A DNA stretch of 64,000 bases from CP2-2F sp034436355 (lineage in GTDB: Bacteria; Chloroflexota; Anaerolineae; Aggregatilineales; UBA2796): the NCBI GenBank assembly GCA_034436355.1, contig DAOTVQ010000019.1:1-64000 (forward strand), written 5' to 3'. Below the pieces are notes generated by a model, which made no database searches, was not told where the DNA came from, and saw only the letters and a program-made list of their open reading frames with translations. The translations under genes were made by a program, and so were the position numbers. Shown one piece after another: positions 16,626 to 25,847 of this stretch (within the stretch, counting starts at the first letter, position 1; every line of letters begins with the position of its first letter).

Positions 16626-17510
16626 CTAGGCAGTGAACAGATCGTATTGATAGGCGATAAGGTGCAGTCCCGCCTGCAATGCGGGCGACACATACAGTGA
16701 CTCGTAGGTAAGCGCCCGTTTGCCGTTCAAGGTTGCCTGCGATGAGCGCCCCGCGCAAAGCTCAAGGCGTATCAAATCCAACGTTTCAGGCAAAGGTGAT
16801 CCATACGTTTTTCCGCCTGTATGCCCATCATAGCTGAGCAGATAAGCAATCTGACGTTGGTTCAGTGTGGCAAGTGCCTCGAAGAATGCCGCTTGGTCGA
16901 GCGCAGCGCGGTAGCGCCTATCGCGCTTCTGGGAAACGCCTTGATAGGGCGGATCGAGGTAGACAACATCCTGTGGCGTGGCAAGTTGAAGCGTTTCACG
17001 GTAATCGGCGCACAGCAGTGTTGCACGGCTTTTCAAAAGCGCGTGTGCCTCTAGAATGCGTTTCTGCATCGTATTTGGGTGCGCGCCTTTGCGCCGATGA
17101 TCAGCGCTTTGGTTGAATTCACCCTGCACATTGTAGCGCACAGCCGCCTTTACGCAGCGTGCTAGAAGATAAAGTAGTTGTTCGGGCTGCTGCTGCTGAT
17201 TGAAATCAGCGCGTACCTTTTCATAAAAAGCGCGTTCTTGTCCAAGCTGAGCGTGCCACAGCGTGCTGTAATTTTCGGCAAGACTCTGCGGTGCATCTAG
17301 AATAGCTTGCCATAAACGCATCAACGCCTGATCATTATCCGCTATCACAACCTGTCCTGCCTTATGCGCTGATAGGGCAGCCAATGAAAGCGCTGCCGAG
17401 CCTGCAAATGGCTCTATCAGGCGTGATCTATGCTCTGGCATATAGCCTAGAATAACAGTTGCCAAGCCGCGTTTGCTACCCTGATAAGGCAGTGGATGTG
17501 GCACTTTCAT
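16626..17510 (-). CDS. D12-class N6-adenine DNA methyltransferase (Dam-like)
   Basis: 294 aa. SAM-dependent adenine methylase: YQGSKR (9-14, the motif X Gly/Lys), FAGSAAL (35-41, SAM binding), IADNDQALM (57-65) and catalytic DPPY (186-189), in the order of the Dam/MboI-A type. It methylates DNA in the cytoplasm. The target is not readable from sequence; GATC is the commonest target of this class. First gene of the restriction-modification-like unit, with its own promoter candidate overlapping the end of the upstream gene. Confidence 0.93.
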   Translation of the reverse strand: MKVPHPLPYQGSKRGLATVILGYMPEHRSRLIEPFAGSAALSLAALSAHKAGQVVIADNDQALMRLWQAILDAPQSLAENYSTLWHAQLGQERAFYEKVRADFNQQQQPEQLLYLLARCVKAAVRYNVQGEFNQSADHRRKGAHPNTMQKRILEAHALLKSRATLLCADYRETLQLATPQDVVYLDPPYQGVSQKRDRRYRAALDQAAFFEALATLNQRQIAYLLSYDGHTGGKTYGSPLPETLDLIRLELCAGRSSQATLNGKRALTYESLYVSPALQAGLHLIAYQYDLFTA

Positions 17511-17545
17511 TGAGGAAACAGACCTTTCCCAACAATGCTTGATAC

Positions 17546-17574
17546 ATTATAACTATTTCAGCCGCAGGGCGCAA
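17546..17574 (-). promoter_or_regulatory. Sigma70-type promoter for the methylase unit
   Basis: Reading the minus strand: TTGCGC (17574-17569), 17-bp spacer, perfect TATAAT (17551-17546), 35 bp ahead of the methylase ATG. The -35 element lies inside the last codons of the small secreted protein gene. Confidence 0.6.
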
Positions 17575-18280
17575 AGGTCATGCCTTGCGATGCCATGCGC
17601 CGCACATAGCGCTGCATCGTTTGCCCACGCCCATAATGCCAGATGTGTGCCATGCCGCGCCATTTTAAGAACACATAGATGAAGGCGTTGGTTGGGCAGG
17701 CATCGTAGCGGAAAAGCGTGAGGCGGCTAACGGGCATCTGCGGTGCAAGGTGTCGGTCTACGGCTTGCGAGCGGATCAGGCTTGCCATCAGGCGCTGATC
17801 GAGATAGGCAAGCGTCGGGTCGGTGCCGGTGGTCAGATGCACAAAATTGGGCGTGCCGAACAGACTGACCAGATCGCCAAGTGTGCCGCCATTTGGCACT
17901 GCCATTGGAACTGCCTCTGGTGGGAGCGTGTAGCGCACATAGGTGGAGAGTGTGATTTCATCTAGCACGCCATCGGCAGTGGTGTTGAAACTGACCATCA
18001 CAATGCGGTTGGCGCTCTGCCCTTCAAGGCGGAACGGTGATGCGCTCACCTGTGCTAGGTGGCGCGTCAGTGGGTGTGCGCGCAGCATTTGCACTGCCTC
18101 ATCGGGCATGGTCTTGGCAGGCGTCACACCGAACAGGCACAGCGGTTGGCAAGGCGTGCCATCGGGCATGGTGAAGATTTCCCATAATTGGGCGGGCTGC
18201 CTCTGCCCAACCGCACGCGCCATGCCCATCAAGCTGCTGAGCGCCAGCGCACCGCACAGCAGCATAATCATAAAGCGCAT
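17558..18280 (-). CDS. Small secreted protein of unknown function
   Basis: 240 aa. An N-terminal signal peptide (MRFMIMLLCGALALSSLMG) and then a mature domain beginning LWEIFTMPDGTPCQPLCLFG, with paired Cys that could form a disulfide. It also has GTLGDLVSLFGTPNFVHL and a Cys near the end (TFAPCG). No known domain recognised. Its ATG overlaps the stop of the PEP-hydrolase-type gene (TGATG), so it belongs to the Tm-1-like operon by position, but the link may be only transcriptional. Confidence 0.7.
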   Translation of the reverse strand: MRFMIMLLCGALALSSLMGMARAVGQRQPAQLWEIFTMPDGTPCQPLCLFGVTPAKTMPDEAVQMLRAHPLTRHLAQVSASPFRLEGQSANRIVMVSFNTTADGVLDEITLSTYVRYTLPPEAVPMAVPNGGTLGDLVSLFGTPNFVHLTTGTDPTLAYLDQRLMASLIRSQAVDRHLAPQMPVSRLTLFRYDACPTNAFIYVFLKWRGMAHIWHYGRGQTMQRYVRRMASQGMTFAPCG

Positions 18281-19104
18281 CAGGCGCGCCGCACCTGCTT
18301 AAAACGCTTAGCGTTCTCGGTCATAGCGATCTCAGTTGGCAAGCGCTCCATGCTGCTGGCGCCATAAAAACCAACCACACCTTGCGTGCGCGTCAGCACA
18401 TACTCGGCATCCTCTGGTTCGGCAATCGGTCCGCCGTGGCAGATGACCAGCACCTCAGGATTAACTGCCTTTGCGGCATCGGCAATTGCCTGCACGCGCC
18501 GCGCACTCTCCTCCAAGCTGAGGGCAGTCTGCGCGCCGATGGCGCCTTTGGTCGTCAAGCCCATGTGCGCCACGATAATATCTGCGCCGACGGCGGTCAT
18601 GGCGCGTGCCTGTTCGGGGTCGAACACATAGGGCGTCGTCAGCAGATCGAGGCTGTGGGCGTGACGGATCATCTCGATTTCTAAGGCGTAGCTCATACCC
18701 GTTTCTTCAAGGTTTTGGCGAAAGGTGCCGTCAATCAGCCCAACTGTTGGGAAATTCTGCACACCGCTGAAGCCCATTGCCTTGATCTGCGCCAAAAAGT
18801 TCGGCATCAGGCGGAAGGGATCAGTGCCGCAGACGCCTGCCAGCACCGGTGTGTATTTCACGATTGGCAGCACCTCGCCCGCCATCTCAACGACAATGGC
18901 GTTGGCGTCGCCATAGGGCATCAAGCCCGCCAATGATCCGCGCCCTGCCATACGATAGCGCCCTGAGTTGTAGATCACGATCAGGTCTACGCCACCTGCC
19001 TCTGCACACTTAGCAGAAAGCCCCGTACCAGCGCCGGCACCAACAATTACGCCGCCGCTGGCAACTAAAGCGCGCAGCCGCGCCAAAATCTCAGCACGAG
19101 TCAT
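18280..19104 (-). CDS. PEP-hydrolase-family TIM-barrel protein
   Basis: 274 aa, matching the phosphoenolpyruvate hydrolase-like family (Pfam PEP_hydrolase), which corresponds to the C-terminal half of the tomato resistance protein Tm-1. Typical stretches are GVIVGAGAGTGLSAKCAEAG, LIVIYNSGRYRMAGRGSL, LPYxDAN-like MPYGDAN, PVLAGVCGTDPF and VICHGGPI. The biochemical activity of bacterial members is not firmly known. ATGA overlap with the upstream Tm-1-like gene: the two halves that are fused in Tm-1 are separate but coupled here. Confidence 0.9.
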   Translation of the reverse strand: MTRAEILARLRALVASGGVIVGAGAGTGLSAKCAEAGGVDLIVIYNSGRYRMAGRGSLAGLMPYGDANAIVVEMAGEVLPIVKYTPVLAGVCGTDPFRLMPNFLAQIKAMGFSGVQNFPTVGLIDGTFRQNLEETGMSYALEIEMIRHAHSLDLLTTPYVFDPEQARAMTAVGADIIVAHMGLTTKGAIGAQTALSLEESARRVQAIADAAKAVNPEVLVICHGGPIAEPEDAEYVLTRTQGVVGFYGASSMERLPTEIAMTENAKRFKQVRRA

Positions 19105-20333
19105 GTTGGTTTGCCTTCCACTGCCTTGATCAATTCGTCAAGGCGTTCTGCCATTGCTTGGGCAAAGGCGCGGTCGTTAATTTCATAGGGTAGTTCGATC
19201 AGTTCAATCTCAGGGCGCAAATTTGCTTTGAGTGCGCCGATTAATGCAGCGTCTGCCGCAGGATCGTAGAAAGCCATGCCTTCCACAGCAATCATCGAAA
19301 TGCCCTTCAGCGGTACAAATAGGCTGACCGCGCCGCGCGCTGCGTTCAGTTTGCGAGCGATGATCGCGCCGAGTTCGGCACATTCTTCAGGCGTCGTCCG
19401 CATCAAGGTGACTGTGGCATTGTGTTGATGTAGGCGCCTGTCTGTAAACTTTTCGGGAATACTCTCTCGTGTGCCAAAGTTGACCATATCCAGCGCACCC
19501 AACGAGACAACCTGTGGAATGCCTACGCGCCCCGCTGCCTCCAAGCGGTGCGCGCCGGCGCTCAGCACGCCGCCAACCAACTCATCGGCAAGTTCGGTGG
19601 TAGTCACATCCAGCACGCCGACGAAATAGCCGCTATCAATGAGCGCTTCCATAGAGAGTCCACCGCTGCCTGTGGCGTGAAACACAATCACCTCGTAGCC
19701 ACGTTCCTCCAACACGCGGCGCGCTTCGGTAACGCACGGCGTGGTGACGCCGAACATAGTCGCGGCGATGAGTGGCTTGCTGCCCTTGCTTGGTTGGAAC
19801 GATTCATAGGTGCGTGCCATGCCTGCCATTGCAGCGGCGGCGTTACTCAGAATGCGCTCAGAAATGCGGTTAATGCCGGCAATATCCACCACCGAGTAGA
19901 GCATGGCAATATCGCTCTGCCCAACGTATGGGCGCGTATCGCCGCTGGCAAGCGTAGAGACGAGCAGTTTTGGCACGCCAACGGGTAAAGCACGCATCAC
20001 ATGGCTTGCTAACACTGAGCCACCAGAGCCGCCCATCCCTAAAACGCCGTGCAGTTTGCCCGCCTGATGCAGTTCCAGCGCTAGCTTTGCCGCACCATGC
20101 GCCATGACCTCAATATTAGTGTTACGGTCTGTGCTGTTGGCTAAAGCATCAAGGTCAGCGTTGGCAGCGGCTGCCACACGCGCACGAGGAATATCGGGCA
20201 TGGTCAGCGGCGTGCCGCGTGCGCTGCCATCCATTAGCAAAACATCGCAGCCTTCAGCACGCAGCCGCTCACGCACAAAGGCATATTCTGCGCCTTTGGT
20301 ATCTAAAGTGCCGATTAAAAGAATAGTTGGCAT
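19101..20333 (-). CDS. Tm-1-like ATP-binding protein (UPF0261)
   Basis: 410 aa from ATG 20333 (MPTILLIGTLDTKG); an in-frame ATG four codons earlier is possible. Hallmarks of UPF0261 are IGTLDTKGAEYAFVRERL, LGMGGSGGSVLASHVMRALP, STLASGDTRPYVG and VFHATGSGG. The N-terminal domain of tomato Tm-1 that binds viral replicase belongs to this family. In bacteria the function is unresolved, and some relatives are predicted to act in catabolism. First gene of a three-gene unit with the TIM-barrel partner and a secreted protein. Confidence 0.9.
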   Translation of the reverse strand: MPTILLIGTLDTKGAEYAFVRERLRAEGCDVLLMDGSARGTPLTMPDIPRARVAAAANADLDALANSTDRNTNIEVMAHGAAKLALELHQAGKLHGVLGMGGSGGSVLASHVMRALPVGVPKLLVSTLASGDTRPYVGQSDIAMLYSVVDIAGINRISERILSNAAAAMAGMARTYESFQPSKGSKPLIAATMFGVTTPCVTEARRVLEERGYEVIVFHATGSGGLSMEALIDSGYFVGVLDVTTTELADELVGGVLSAGAHRLEAAGRVGIPQVVSLGALDMVNFGTRESIPEKFTDRRLHQHNATVTLMRTTPEECAELGAIIARKLNAARGAVSLFVPLKGISMIAVEGMAFYDPAADAALIGALKANLRPEIELIELPYEINDRAFAQAMAERLDELIKAVEGKPT

Positions 20334-20391
20334 ACAGTGCCTCACCCCAGACTAAGGTTTAGCGCGCATTATGACGCCTGTGCCGCTGCAC

Positions 20392-22371
20392 TCACTGCGC
20401 GGCACGCGGCAGGGAGAACACACAGCGCCCGGCAGCAATAGCGCAGACGGCAATTTCCTGCTCGCCAAAACGGACGCTGAAAGTGGTTTGTGCCTCGCTA
20501 TGAACGCGCCAAAACTGCTTGCTCGGCGCAGTATAGCGGAACGAGGCTTGGGCGCGGCACTCGCTAAAGCGCGTCTCAACTTGCCGTTCAATACGCCCAA
20601 CTTTCATGCACCACCCATCAGGGAAACTGCTTGGTTGGCGCGCCGCGCCCGTCAATGCCCATTCTACCGCGTTGAAGATGTACGGCTCTGTGCCTACTTG
20701 CACAAAGCTAAGCTCAAGGATATTCAATGTGCGGCGGCTGGTGTTGATTAGGTTGAGCTGATCATCATCGTAGATCAGCAGAATATCAGTGCTGGGCGCC
20801 GTGGGGCTAGGCAGCCTGAAAGGTGTGCGGGTGAGCGTGGGTGTGGCGGTTGGCGTCCGCACGACAGTTCGCAGCACGGGCGGCGTGGGTGTGCGGCTAG
20901 GCGTCAGGGTGCGGGTCGCGGTTGGTGTGCGCGTCGCAGAGGCGCTCCAAGTAGCACTGGTGGTGGATGGGGTAGGTGTGTGGGTCGGTGTGCGGCTGGG
21001 AGTCCGTGAAGGGGTGCCGCTGGTCGTTGGTGAGAGCGTTACAGTGCGTGTTAGGGTGCGGGTGATTTCAGCGTTAGGCGTGCGCGTTAGAGATGGTGTG
21101 CGGCTGGGCGTGGCGCTGGGCGTTGTGCCTTGCCTAACGAGTGTTGGTCCGCCAATTTGAAGGGTGGGCAGCGTCTCGGTAGGCGTGGTGTTGAGTGTAG
21201 CACTCGGCAAGGCGGCAAGTGCCGTTTCGGTGAGCGCCACGGCAGATGTTTCAGCCGAACGCGAGAGCAAAAATGCACCAATCATCACAGCGACAAACAG
21301 CAGCACAAGCAAGATGAGCGGCAGGGCGGAAGGGGGATGTGGTCGGGTTGGCTTGGCAGGTTCAGCAGGTTTGCTAAGCTGCGAAGGGCGCATATCCAGC
21401 GTATCGCGGTCATCTTCCACTTCTACCCAATCATCGGCGGGCGCAAAACGGCGCGAAGCAGATGAGTCGGTGAGTAAGGTAGTCGGCGTGAGTGGCACAC
21501 CACGCATAATGGGCAGATGTTCAGTCTCGCCGCCAAAGAGGGCTAACGCCAACGCACGGGCAAATTCGGCGCCGGTTGCGTAGCGGCGTTCAGGGTCTTT
21601 ATCGAGTACCTTGAAGATGACTGGCTCAACACCGTGCGGCAAATCGGGCGCAAAGCTGAGCGGCGAAGGCGGCATATCGTGCAGGTGCTTCAGCGCGACG
21701 CTCATCGCGGAAGGGTCGTCAAACGGCACTCTGCCCGCCAACATCTCATAGGTGCAGATGCCAAGCGAGTACAAATCACTTTGCGGCACGGAATTTTTGG
21801 AAGAGACAGCCTGTTCAGGTGCGATGTAGTGCGCGCTGCCGAAGGTATCACCCAGTGTGCCATCGGAAGCGCTCAAGACCAAGCCGAAATCCGTGAGGAC
21901 AGCCTGTTTTTGCGGCGTGATCATGATGTTGGAGGGCTTTACGTCACGGTGGATGACGCCAAGACTGTGGGCGTAATCAAGGGCATCGCCAATGCCTTGC
22001 ACCACGTTGATTACTTCAGCGTGCGGCATCCGCATAGCACGTTCGTTATATTCACGCAGCACTTGGCGCAGGTCTTTGCCGTCAATAAATGCCATCGCCA
22101 TGAAGTAGACCAACTCGTAATCGCCGAATTGGTAAACCTTCACAATGTTCGGGTGCTGATCCAGCTTGGCAATGGCGCGTGCTTCACGCTCAAAGCGCAT
22201 TCTGTACTCGATCTGATCTGAAGTTGCCAGCTCAGAGTCGATCACTTTTACGGCAGCGTAGCGTTGCAGGCGTTCGTCATAGCCCTTATAAACGCGCGCC
22301 ATGCCGCCTTTACCCAAAAGCTCTTGGATAATATAATCGCCTAACTTTTTTCCAATGAGTGGATCAGCCAT
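20392..22371 (-). CDS. Transmembrane Ser/Thr protein kinase with extracytoplasmic domain
   Basis: 659 aa. Hanks-type kinase at about 11-275: glycine loop LGKGGMARVY, Lys42 in AAVKV, HRDVKPSN (141-148), DFG (161-163), APEQ (184-187). A cytoplasmic linker leads to one membrane helix (about 349-370), a Thr/Pro/Ser-rich stalk (about 380-530), and a C-terminal domain of about 120 aa outside the membrane with several Cys (DGWCMKVGRIE, CRAQASFRYT, CAIAAGRCVF). The outer domain is not PASTA; it could bind a ligand. Adjacent signalling genes point to a sensory block, but the kinase has its own upstream region containing TATAAT. Confidence 0.93.
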   Translation of the reverse strand: MADPLIGKKLGDYIIQELLGKGGMARVYKGYDERLQRYAAVKVIDSELATSDQIEYRMRFEREARAIAKLDQHPNIVKVYQFGDYELVYFMAMAFIDGKDLRQVLREYNERAMRMPHAEVINVVQGIGDALDYAHSLGVIHRDVKPSNIMITPQKQAVLTDFGLVLSASDGTLGDTFGSAHYIAPEQAVSSKNSVPQSDLYSLGICTYEMLAGRVPFDDPSAMSVALKHLHDMPPSPLSFAPDLPHGVEPVIFKVLDKDPERRYATGAEFARALALALFGGETEHLPIMRGVPLTPTTLLTDSSASRRFAPADDWVEVEDDRDTLDMRPSQLSKPAEPAKPTRPHPPSALPLILLVLLFVAVMIGAFLLSRSAETSAVALTETALAALPSATLNTTPTETLPTLQIGGPTLVRQGTTPSATPSRTPSLTRTPNAEITRTLTRTVTLSPTTSGTPSRTPSRTPTHTPTPSTTSATWSASATRTPTATRTLTPSRTPTPPVLRTVVRTPTATPTLTRTPFRLPSPTAPSTDILLIYDDDQLNLINTSRRTLNILELSFVQVGTEPYIFNAVEWALTGAARQPSSFPDGWCMKVGRIERQVETRFSECRAQASFRYTAPSKQFWRVHSEAQTTFSVRFGEQEIAVCAIAAGRCVFSLPRAAQ

Positions 22372-22475
22372 TGTGCCTTTACCCGTGACCGCTGCGCCGA
22401 TGTTTAGCTGTCAAACTAGCCTTTTAACCATTATAACGCGCAGTGGTATTCTTTGCGCTATGCACACGCCAATTT

Positions 22476-23483
22476 CTAGCGAATCTGATAAAAGGTATCG
22501 CCTTCGATTTCACCGTACAGCGCGAAATGGTCATCCGACAATTCTGAATCGCGCCGCACCTCTGCCGCAATCAGCTTTCGTGCGTGTGGCACCTGATTCA
22601 GCAAGCGGAAAGCACGATGCACCAAACTGCCGTTCACGCCAAAACTCAGCACAAACAAATCGCCCTTGCAGATGATTGCGGAATAGTGCAGTTCAGGCAG
22701 ATCGCCACGTTCGGCATTATATTCGGCGAGCAACTGATCAAGTTCACTCAGGGCGTGGATGGCATCCTCTGCCCGTTCAAAAGTTGTGACCAAGTTGTCG
22801 CCCACAATGGCGCGCAGCCTGCCGCCATGGTCAGCCGTTGCCTCACGCTGAAGGGCAACCCAACGCATTAGGGTACGGTTGACAACCTCAATCGGCGCCT
22901 CTGTCATAAAGCGGCTCATGCCAAGCAGATCGGCAACGCACAGGTAGACACCGCGCTCAATGCCACTTAGTGGATCGGTGACGAGGCGAAAAACGCGCAC
23001 TGCGTCGCTCAAGCCGCGCAGCATAATCTCGCCCACTGCGACGAACTCAAACTCAGCCGTTTTAGCCACTTCTTTAACTGTGTTTGTCAGGTAAATCATA
23101 TTATTAGGGACGTGCTTTTCAAGGCGCACTGCTGTAATCACGCCTTCACCTAGCACATCACCATCCTGCACCACCAGATCAGCGGTATGGAGCGCTATAC
23201 GCACGCCTTCAAGGGTGCTGCCACTCGGTAAAATTGTGTGTTCCGAAAAGACTTCTACCACACGCGCTGCTGCGCGCAGGGCATCGCTGGCGCTGCGGAA
23301 GGTGTTCAGGCTGCCATCGCCGGTAAATTTCACGAGGGTGCCACCGTATTGGTGAATGATGTGCCGAATGGGCAGCATCAAATCTTCCATCAGGCTCACC
23401 AGTTGATCGCGTGAGGCACTCGCAACCAACCGGGTAGAACCAACAACATCCACCACCATTACGGTGAGCGTCTCTGTTCGCAT
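22476..23483 (-). CDS. Class III adenylate/guanylate cyclase homologue with two cyclase-like domains
   Basis: 335 aa. The N-terminal cyclase homology domain has both metal Asp candidates: D12 in VVDVVGSTR and D56 in KFTGDGSLNTF. The usual transition-state Asn segment (VNxAARL) reads GEGVITAVRLEK, so Asn is absent. A second, more divergent copy starts near 175 (YLCVADLLGMSRFM...VGDNLVTTF) and keeps fewer residues. It may form an intramolecular pair, as in two-domain cyclases, or bind nucleotide only. It starts five bases after the histidine kinase gene, so the two are co-transcribed. Cyclase activity is uncertain. Confidence 0.85.
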   Translation of the reverse strand: MRTETLTVMVVDVVGSTRLVASASRDQLVSLMEDLMLPIRHIIHQYGGTLVKFTGDGSLNTFRSASDALRAAARVVEVFSEHTILPSGSTLEGVRIALHTADLVVQDGDVLGEGVITAVRLEKHVPNNMIYLTNTVKEVAKTAEFEFVAVGEIMLRGLSDAVRVFRLVTDPLSGIERGVYLCVADLLGMSRFMTEAPIEVVNRTLMRWVALQREATADHGGRLRAIVGDNLVTTFERAEDAIHALSELDQLLAEYNAERGDLPELHYSAIICKGDLFVLSFGVNGSLVHRAFRLLNQVPHARKLIAAEVRRDSELSDDHFALYGEIEGDTFYQIR

Positions 23484-23488
23484 GAGCG

Positions 23489-24790
23489 CTATCCTTGTTG
23501 GGCAGGTGCGTCAGGCTCAGCAGCAGGTGCTGTAGAGAGTGGCAGGCTGAAATAGAAGGTTGTGCCAACGCCCAACTCGCTGTGGAAGCCGATCTCGCCG
23601 CCGTGCGCCTCGATAATGCGCTTGGCAATCACCAAGCCTAAGCCCGTGCCTTGCGTATAGCCGGCGGTGTCGGCAGCGCGGTAGAACTTCTCGAACATAT
23701 GCTGCTGGCTTTCTTCGCTCATGCCGCGCCCGGTATCTTGCACCTCAAGGCGTGCCATCTTCGGCGTCTGGTCACCTTGCGAGATTGGCTTAGCACGCAC
23801 GAAAATCTCGCCATGATCGCGGTTATATTTGATGGCGTTCGTCAGCAAGTTCAGGATAACGCGCTTCACCTTGCCACGATCAGCATCAAAGGTGAGCGGA
23901 TCAGCATCAATGTGAATGACGATATGCCGCTCTGCCGCCTGTTGGCGGACGATCTCAACTGTCTCTTCAATCAATGAAGCGCCGTCAAAATGGCTGGTAT
24001 CCAGCCGCGCTCGCCCGGACTCAAGCCGCGCCAGATCGAGGAACTCGGTGGTCATGCGCGTCAGGCGGTCGGCTTCACCTTGAATGGTAGAGATAATATC
24101 GCGGCGGCGCGTTTCAGGCAGTTCAGGGCGCATGAGCAGGGTTGTGCTGGCGCGCAAGCCCATCAGCGGCGCACGCAATTCATGCACCATTTCCTCGATC
24201 AGGTCGCTCTGTTGGAACAGGCGCGCATTTTCAATAGCGATGGCTGCTTGCGCGGCGAGTGTTGTCAGCGTGTTGATGTCATCTTCCGTCCACTGTGCGC
24301 CAGCGCGTTTGTTGACTGCCTGCACAACGCCAATCACGCGGTTATGTGCAATCATCGGCACGCCGAGCAAGTTGCGCGTCTCAAAATCTATGGTTTCATC
24401 CACACCACGAAAGAAACGCGGATCGTTGCGGGCATCTTCCACAAGGCTAGGTTCCCCATTGCGCACCACCCAACCAGCTAGGCTGTTATCAATCGGCACG
24501 ATGATCGCCTCCATCGCGCCGGGCGTCATGGTCGGCTGTGAGGAAGCCTCAAAGCGCAATTCGCCGGTCTTAGGGTCAATCAGCATGATTGAAGCGGTTT
24601 CGGTGTCGGTGAGTTCGGTGGCGGCGTGAATAATGCGGTTGAGCAGCGTGCTAAGGTCGAGCGTGGAGTTGAGCTGTCGGCTGATCTCCATCAGGCGCTC
24701 ATAACGTGCCATCAGTTGTAGATACTTCTGAATGGCAACGTCATTTCCTAGTGTAGGGCTGCCAAAATAAGACGATGTTTGGTCAGACAT
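23489..24790 (-). CDS. GAF-domain sensor histidine kinase
   Basis: 433 aa. Short N-terminal helix, GAF domain (about 45-190, with ATSIML-type ETASIMLIDPKTG and NLLGVPMIAHNRVIGVVQ), HisKA dimerisation helix with the phospho-acceptor in EMVHELRAPLMG, and an HATPase_c domain (NAIKYN N-box, DTGRGMSEE, GTGLGLVIAKRI). No membrane segment is visible, so it is a soluble cytoplasmic sensor. No response regulator is adjacent; the following gene is the cyclase homologue, which could be part of its output or a parallel sensor. An Ala/Pro-rich tail ends the protein. Confidence 0.94.
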   Translation of the reverse strand: MSDQTSSYFGSPTLGNDVAIQKYLQLMARYERLMEISRQLNSTLDLSTLLNRIIHAATELTDTETASIMLIDPKTGELRFEASSQPTMTPGAMEAIIVPIDNSLAGWVVRNGEPSLVEDARNDPRFFRGVDETIDFETRNLLGVPMIAHNRVIGVVQAVNKRAGAQWTEDDINTLTTLAAQAAIAIENARLFQQSDLIEEMVHELRAPLMGLRASTTLLMRPELPETRRRDIISTIQGEADRLTRMTTEFLDLARLESGRARLDTSHFDGASLIEETVEIVRQQAAERHIVIHIDADPLTFDADRGKVKRVILNLLTNAIKYNRDHGEIFVRAKPISQGDQTPKMARLEVQDTGRGMSEESQQHMFEKFYRAADTAGYTQGTGLGLVIAKRIIEAHGGEIGFHSELGVGTTFYFSLPLSTAPAAEPDAPAQQG

Positions 24791-24897
24791 GGCACATATC
24801 CCGCGCTGGCATCCTCAGCGCTCTTCACAAAAGTTTGTATCAGCGGGCTATTATGGCGTAAAGCTATGGCATGTGGCAAATCTTAATCATGCCCAAC

Positions 24898-25692
24898 TTA
24901 TTCCAACGCAGCGCTCAGGCTGTAGCGCAGGCTGGGCAAAATCTCAGCAAGGTAGGTAGCAATCAGGCGCGAGACCTTCAGCCCATCGTGTGTTTGCCCG
25001 CTTACCAGTTCGTATATGGTCAGCCAGCGTGTCTGATTATCAGTCGGCAGGGTGAAGCGCACATCCAGCAGTTGGTAGAAGCTGTGTTCATAGGCAGACA
25101 GCACATAGACACTATCCGAGACGCTAGTTTCGCGGATGCCTTCTACCAACGGGTACAGGGTGAAATCACGTCCCGGTAGCAAATGATCCATGAACAGTTC
25201 TTCGCGCAGTTCACGGACGAGCGTTGCCGCGTTCGAGTCGTCCCCGCGCTCGCGCTTGCCGCCAAGTGGCTGAAATTGGCGGGCAGGCTCATCATACTGC
25301 ATCAGGTAGACGTCTTCGCCGTTGCGGCGCGCTTTGATGATGGCAGCCACGGCACGTATCACACGCAACGGCTGCGGGTGCGGTGAGCAGACGCGCCGAT
25401 GCTGCTCTAATGCCTGTGTGAGCAGCGCACCAATGCCACTGCATGGCTCATCAGGTGTGCCATGCCACGCGCTTGCCGTTAGCGCCTCCTCCTCAACGCA
25501 GCGCAGCAGGCTTTGGGCAAAAAAATGAGCAGTGCGCGTGCTGAACCTTTGCGCATCGCTGCTGAGGATACCCAGTGCCTTAAAGAGATCGCGCAAGGCA
25601 TCTTCATAGGCGTTTGGCACAACCGATGCGGAATCGCCGTCTGCTGGTTGGGTCAGGCGGCGCAAACTGGCAATCAGCGTCTCAAAACTCAT
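24898..25692 (-). CDS. Nudix hydrolase-like protein
   Basis: 264 aa from ATG 25692; an upstream in-frame ATG would add 19 residues and neither start has a clear ribosome site. The first 120 residues are helical and unassigned. The Nudix fold follows, with box residues in GGKRERGDDSNAATL and VRELREEL. The REL-x-EE core is kept, but the spacing of the leading Gly and the Glu at box position 7 (here Asp) is off by about one, so catalysis may be altered. Substrate unknown. Divergent from the TPR gene. Confidence 0.75.
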   Translation of the reverse strand: MSFETLIASLRRLTQPADGDSASVVPNAYEDALRDLFKALGILSSDAQRFSTRTAHFFAQSLLRCVEEEALTASAWHGTPDEPCSGIGALLTQALEQHRRVCSPHPQPLRVIRAVAAIIKARRNGEDVYLMQYDEPARQFQPLGGKRERGDDSNAATLVRELREELFMDHLLPGRDFTLYPLVEGIRETSVSDSVYVLSAYEHSFYQLLDVRFTLPTDNQTRWLTIYELVSGQTHDGLKVSRLIATYLAEILPSLRYSLSAALE

Positions 25693-25847
25693 GGTTTGAA
25701 ATCTTTCTGCGAGTAGGGTTGGGTTGGCTATGCCCACAAACTGTACCACATCTTAGCACACCTCGCCTTGCACCTTGACCAGTGGCACACATCTGAACAT
25801 ACTTAACGCATAAAATGAGGCATAAGGCACACTCGGCAGGGAAGGCT

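Noticed and set aside
20789..21160. GTGTGCGG-type low-complexity tract resembling a satellite repeat
   Set aside because: It encodes the Thr/Pro/Arg-rich stalk of the receptor kinase on the minus strand; periodicity follows codons.
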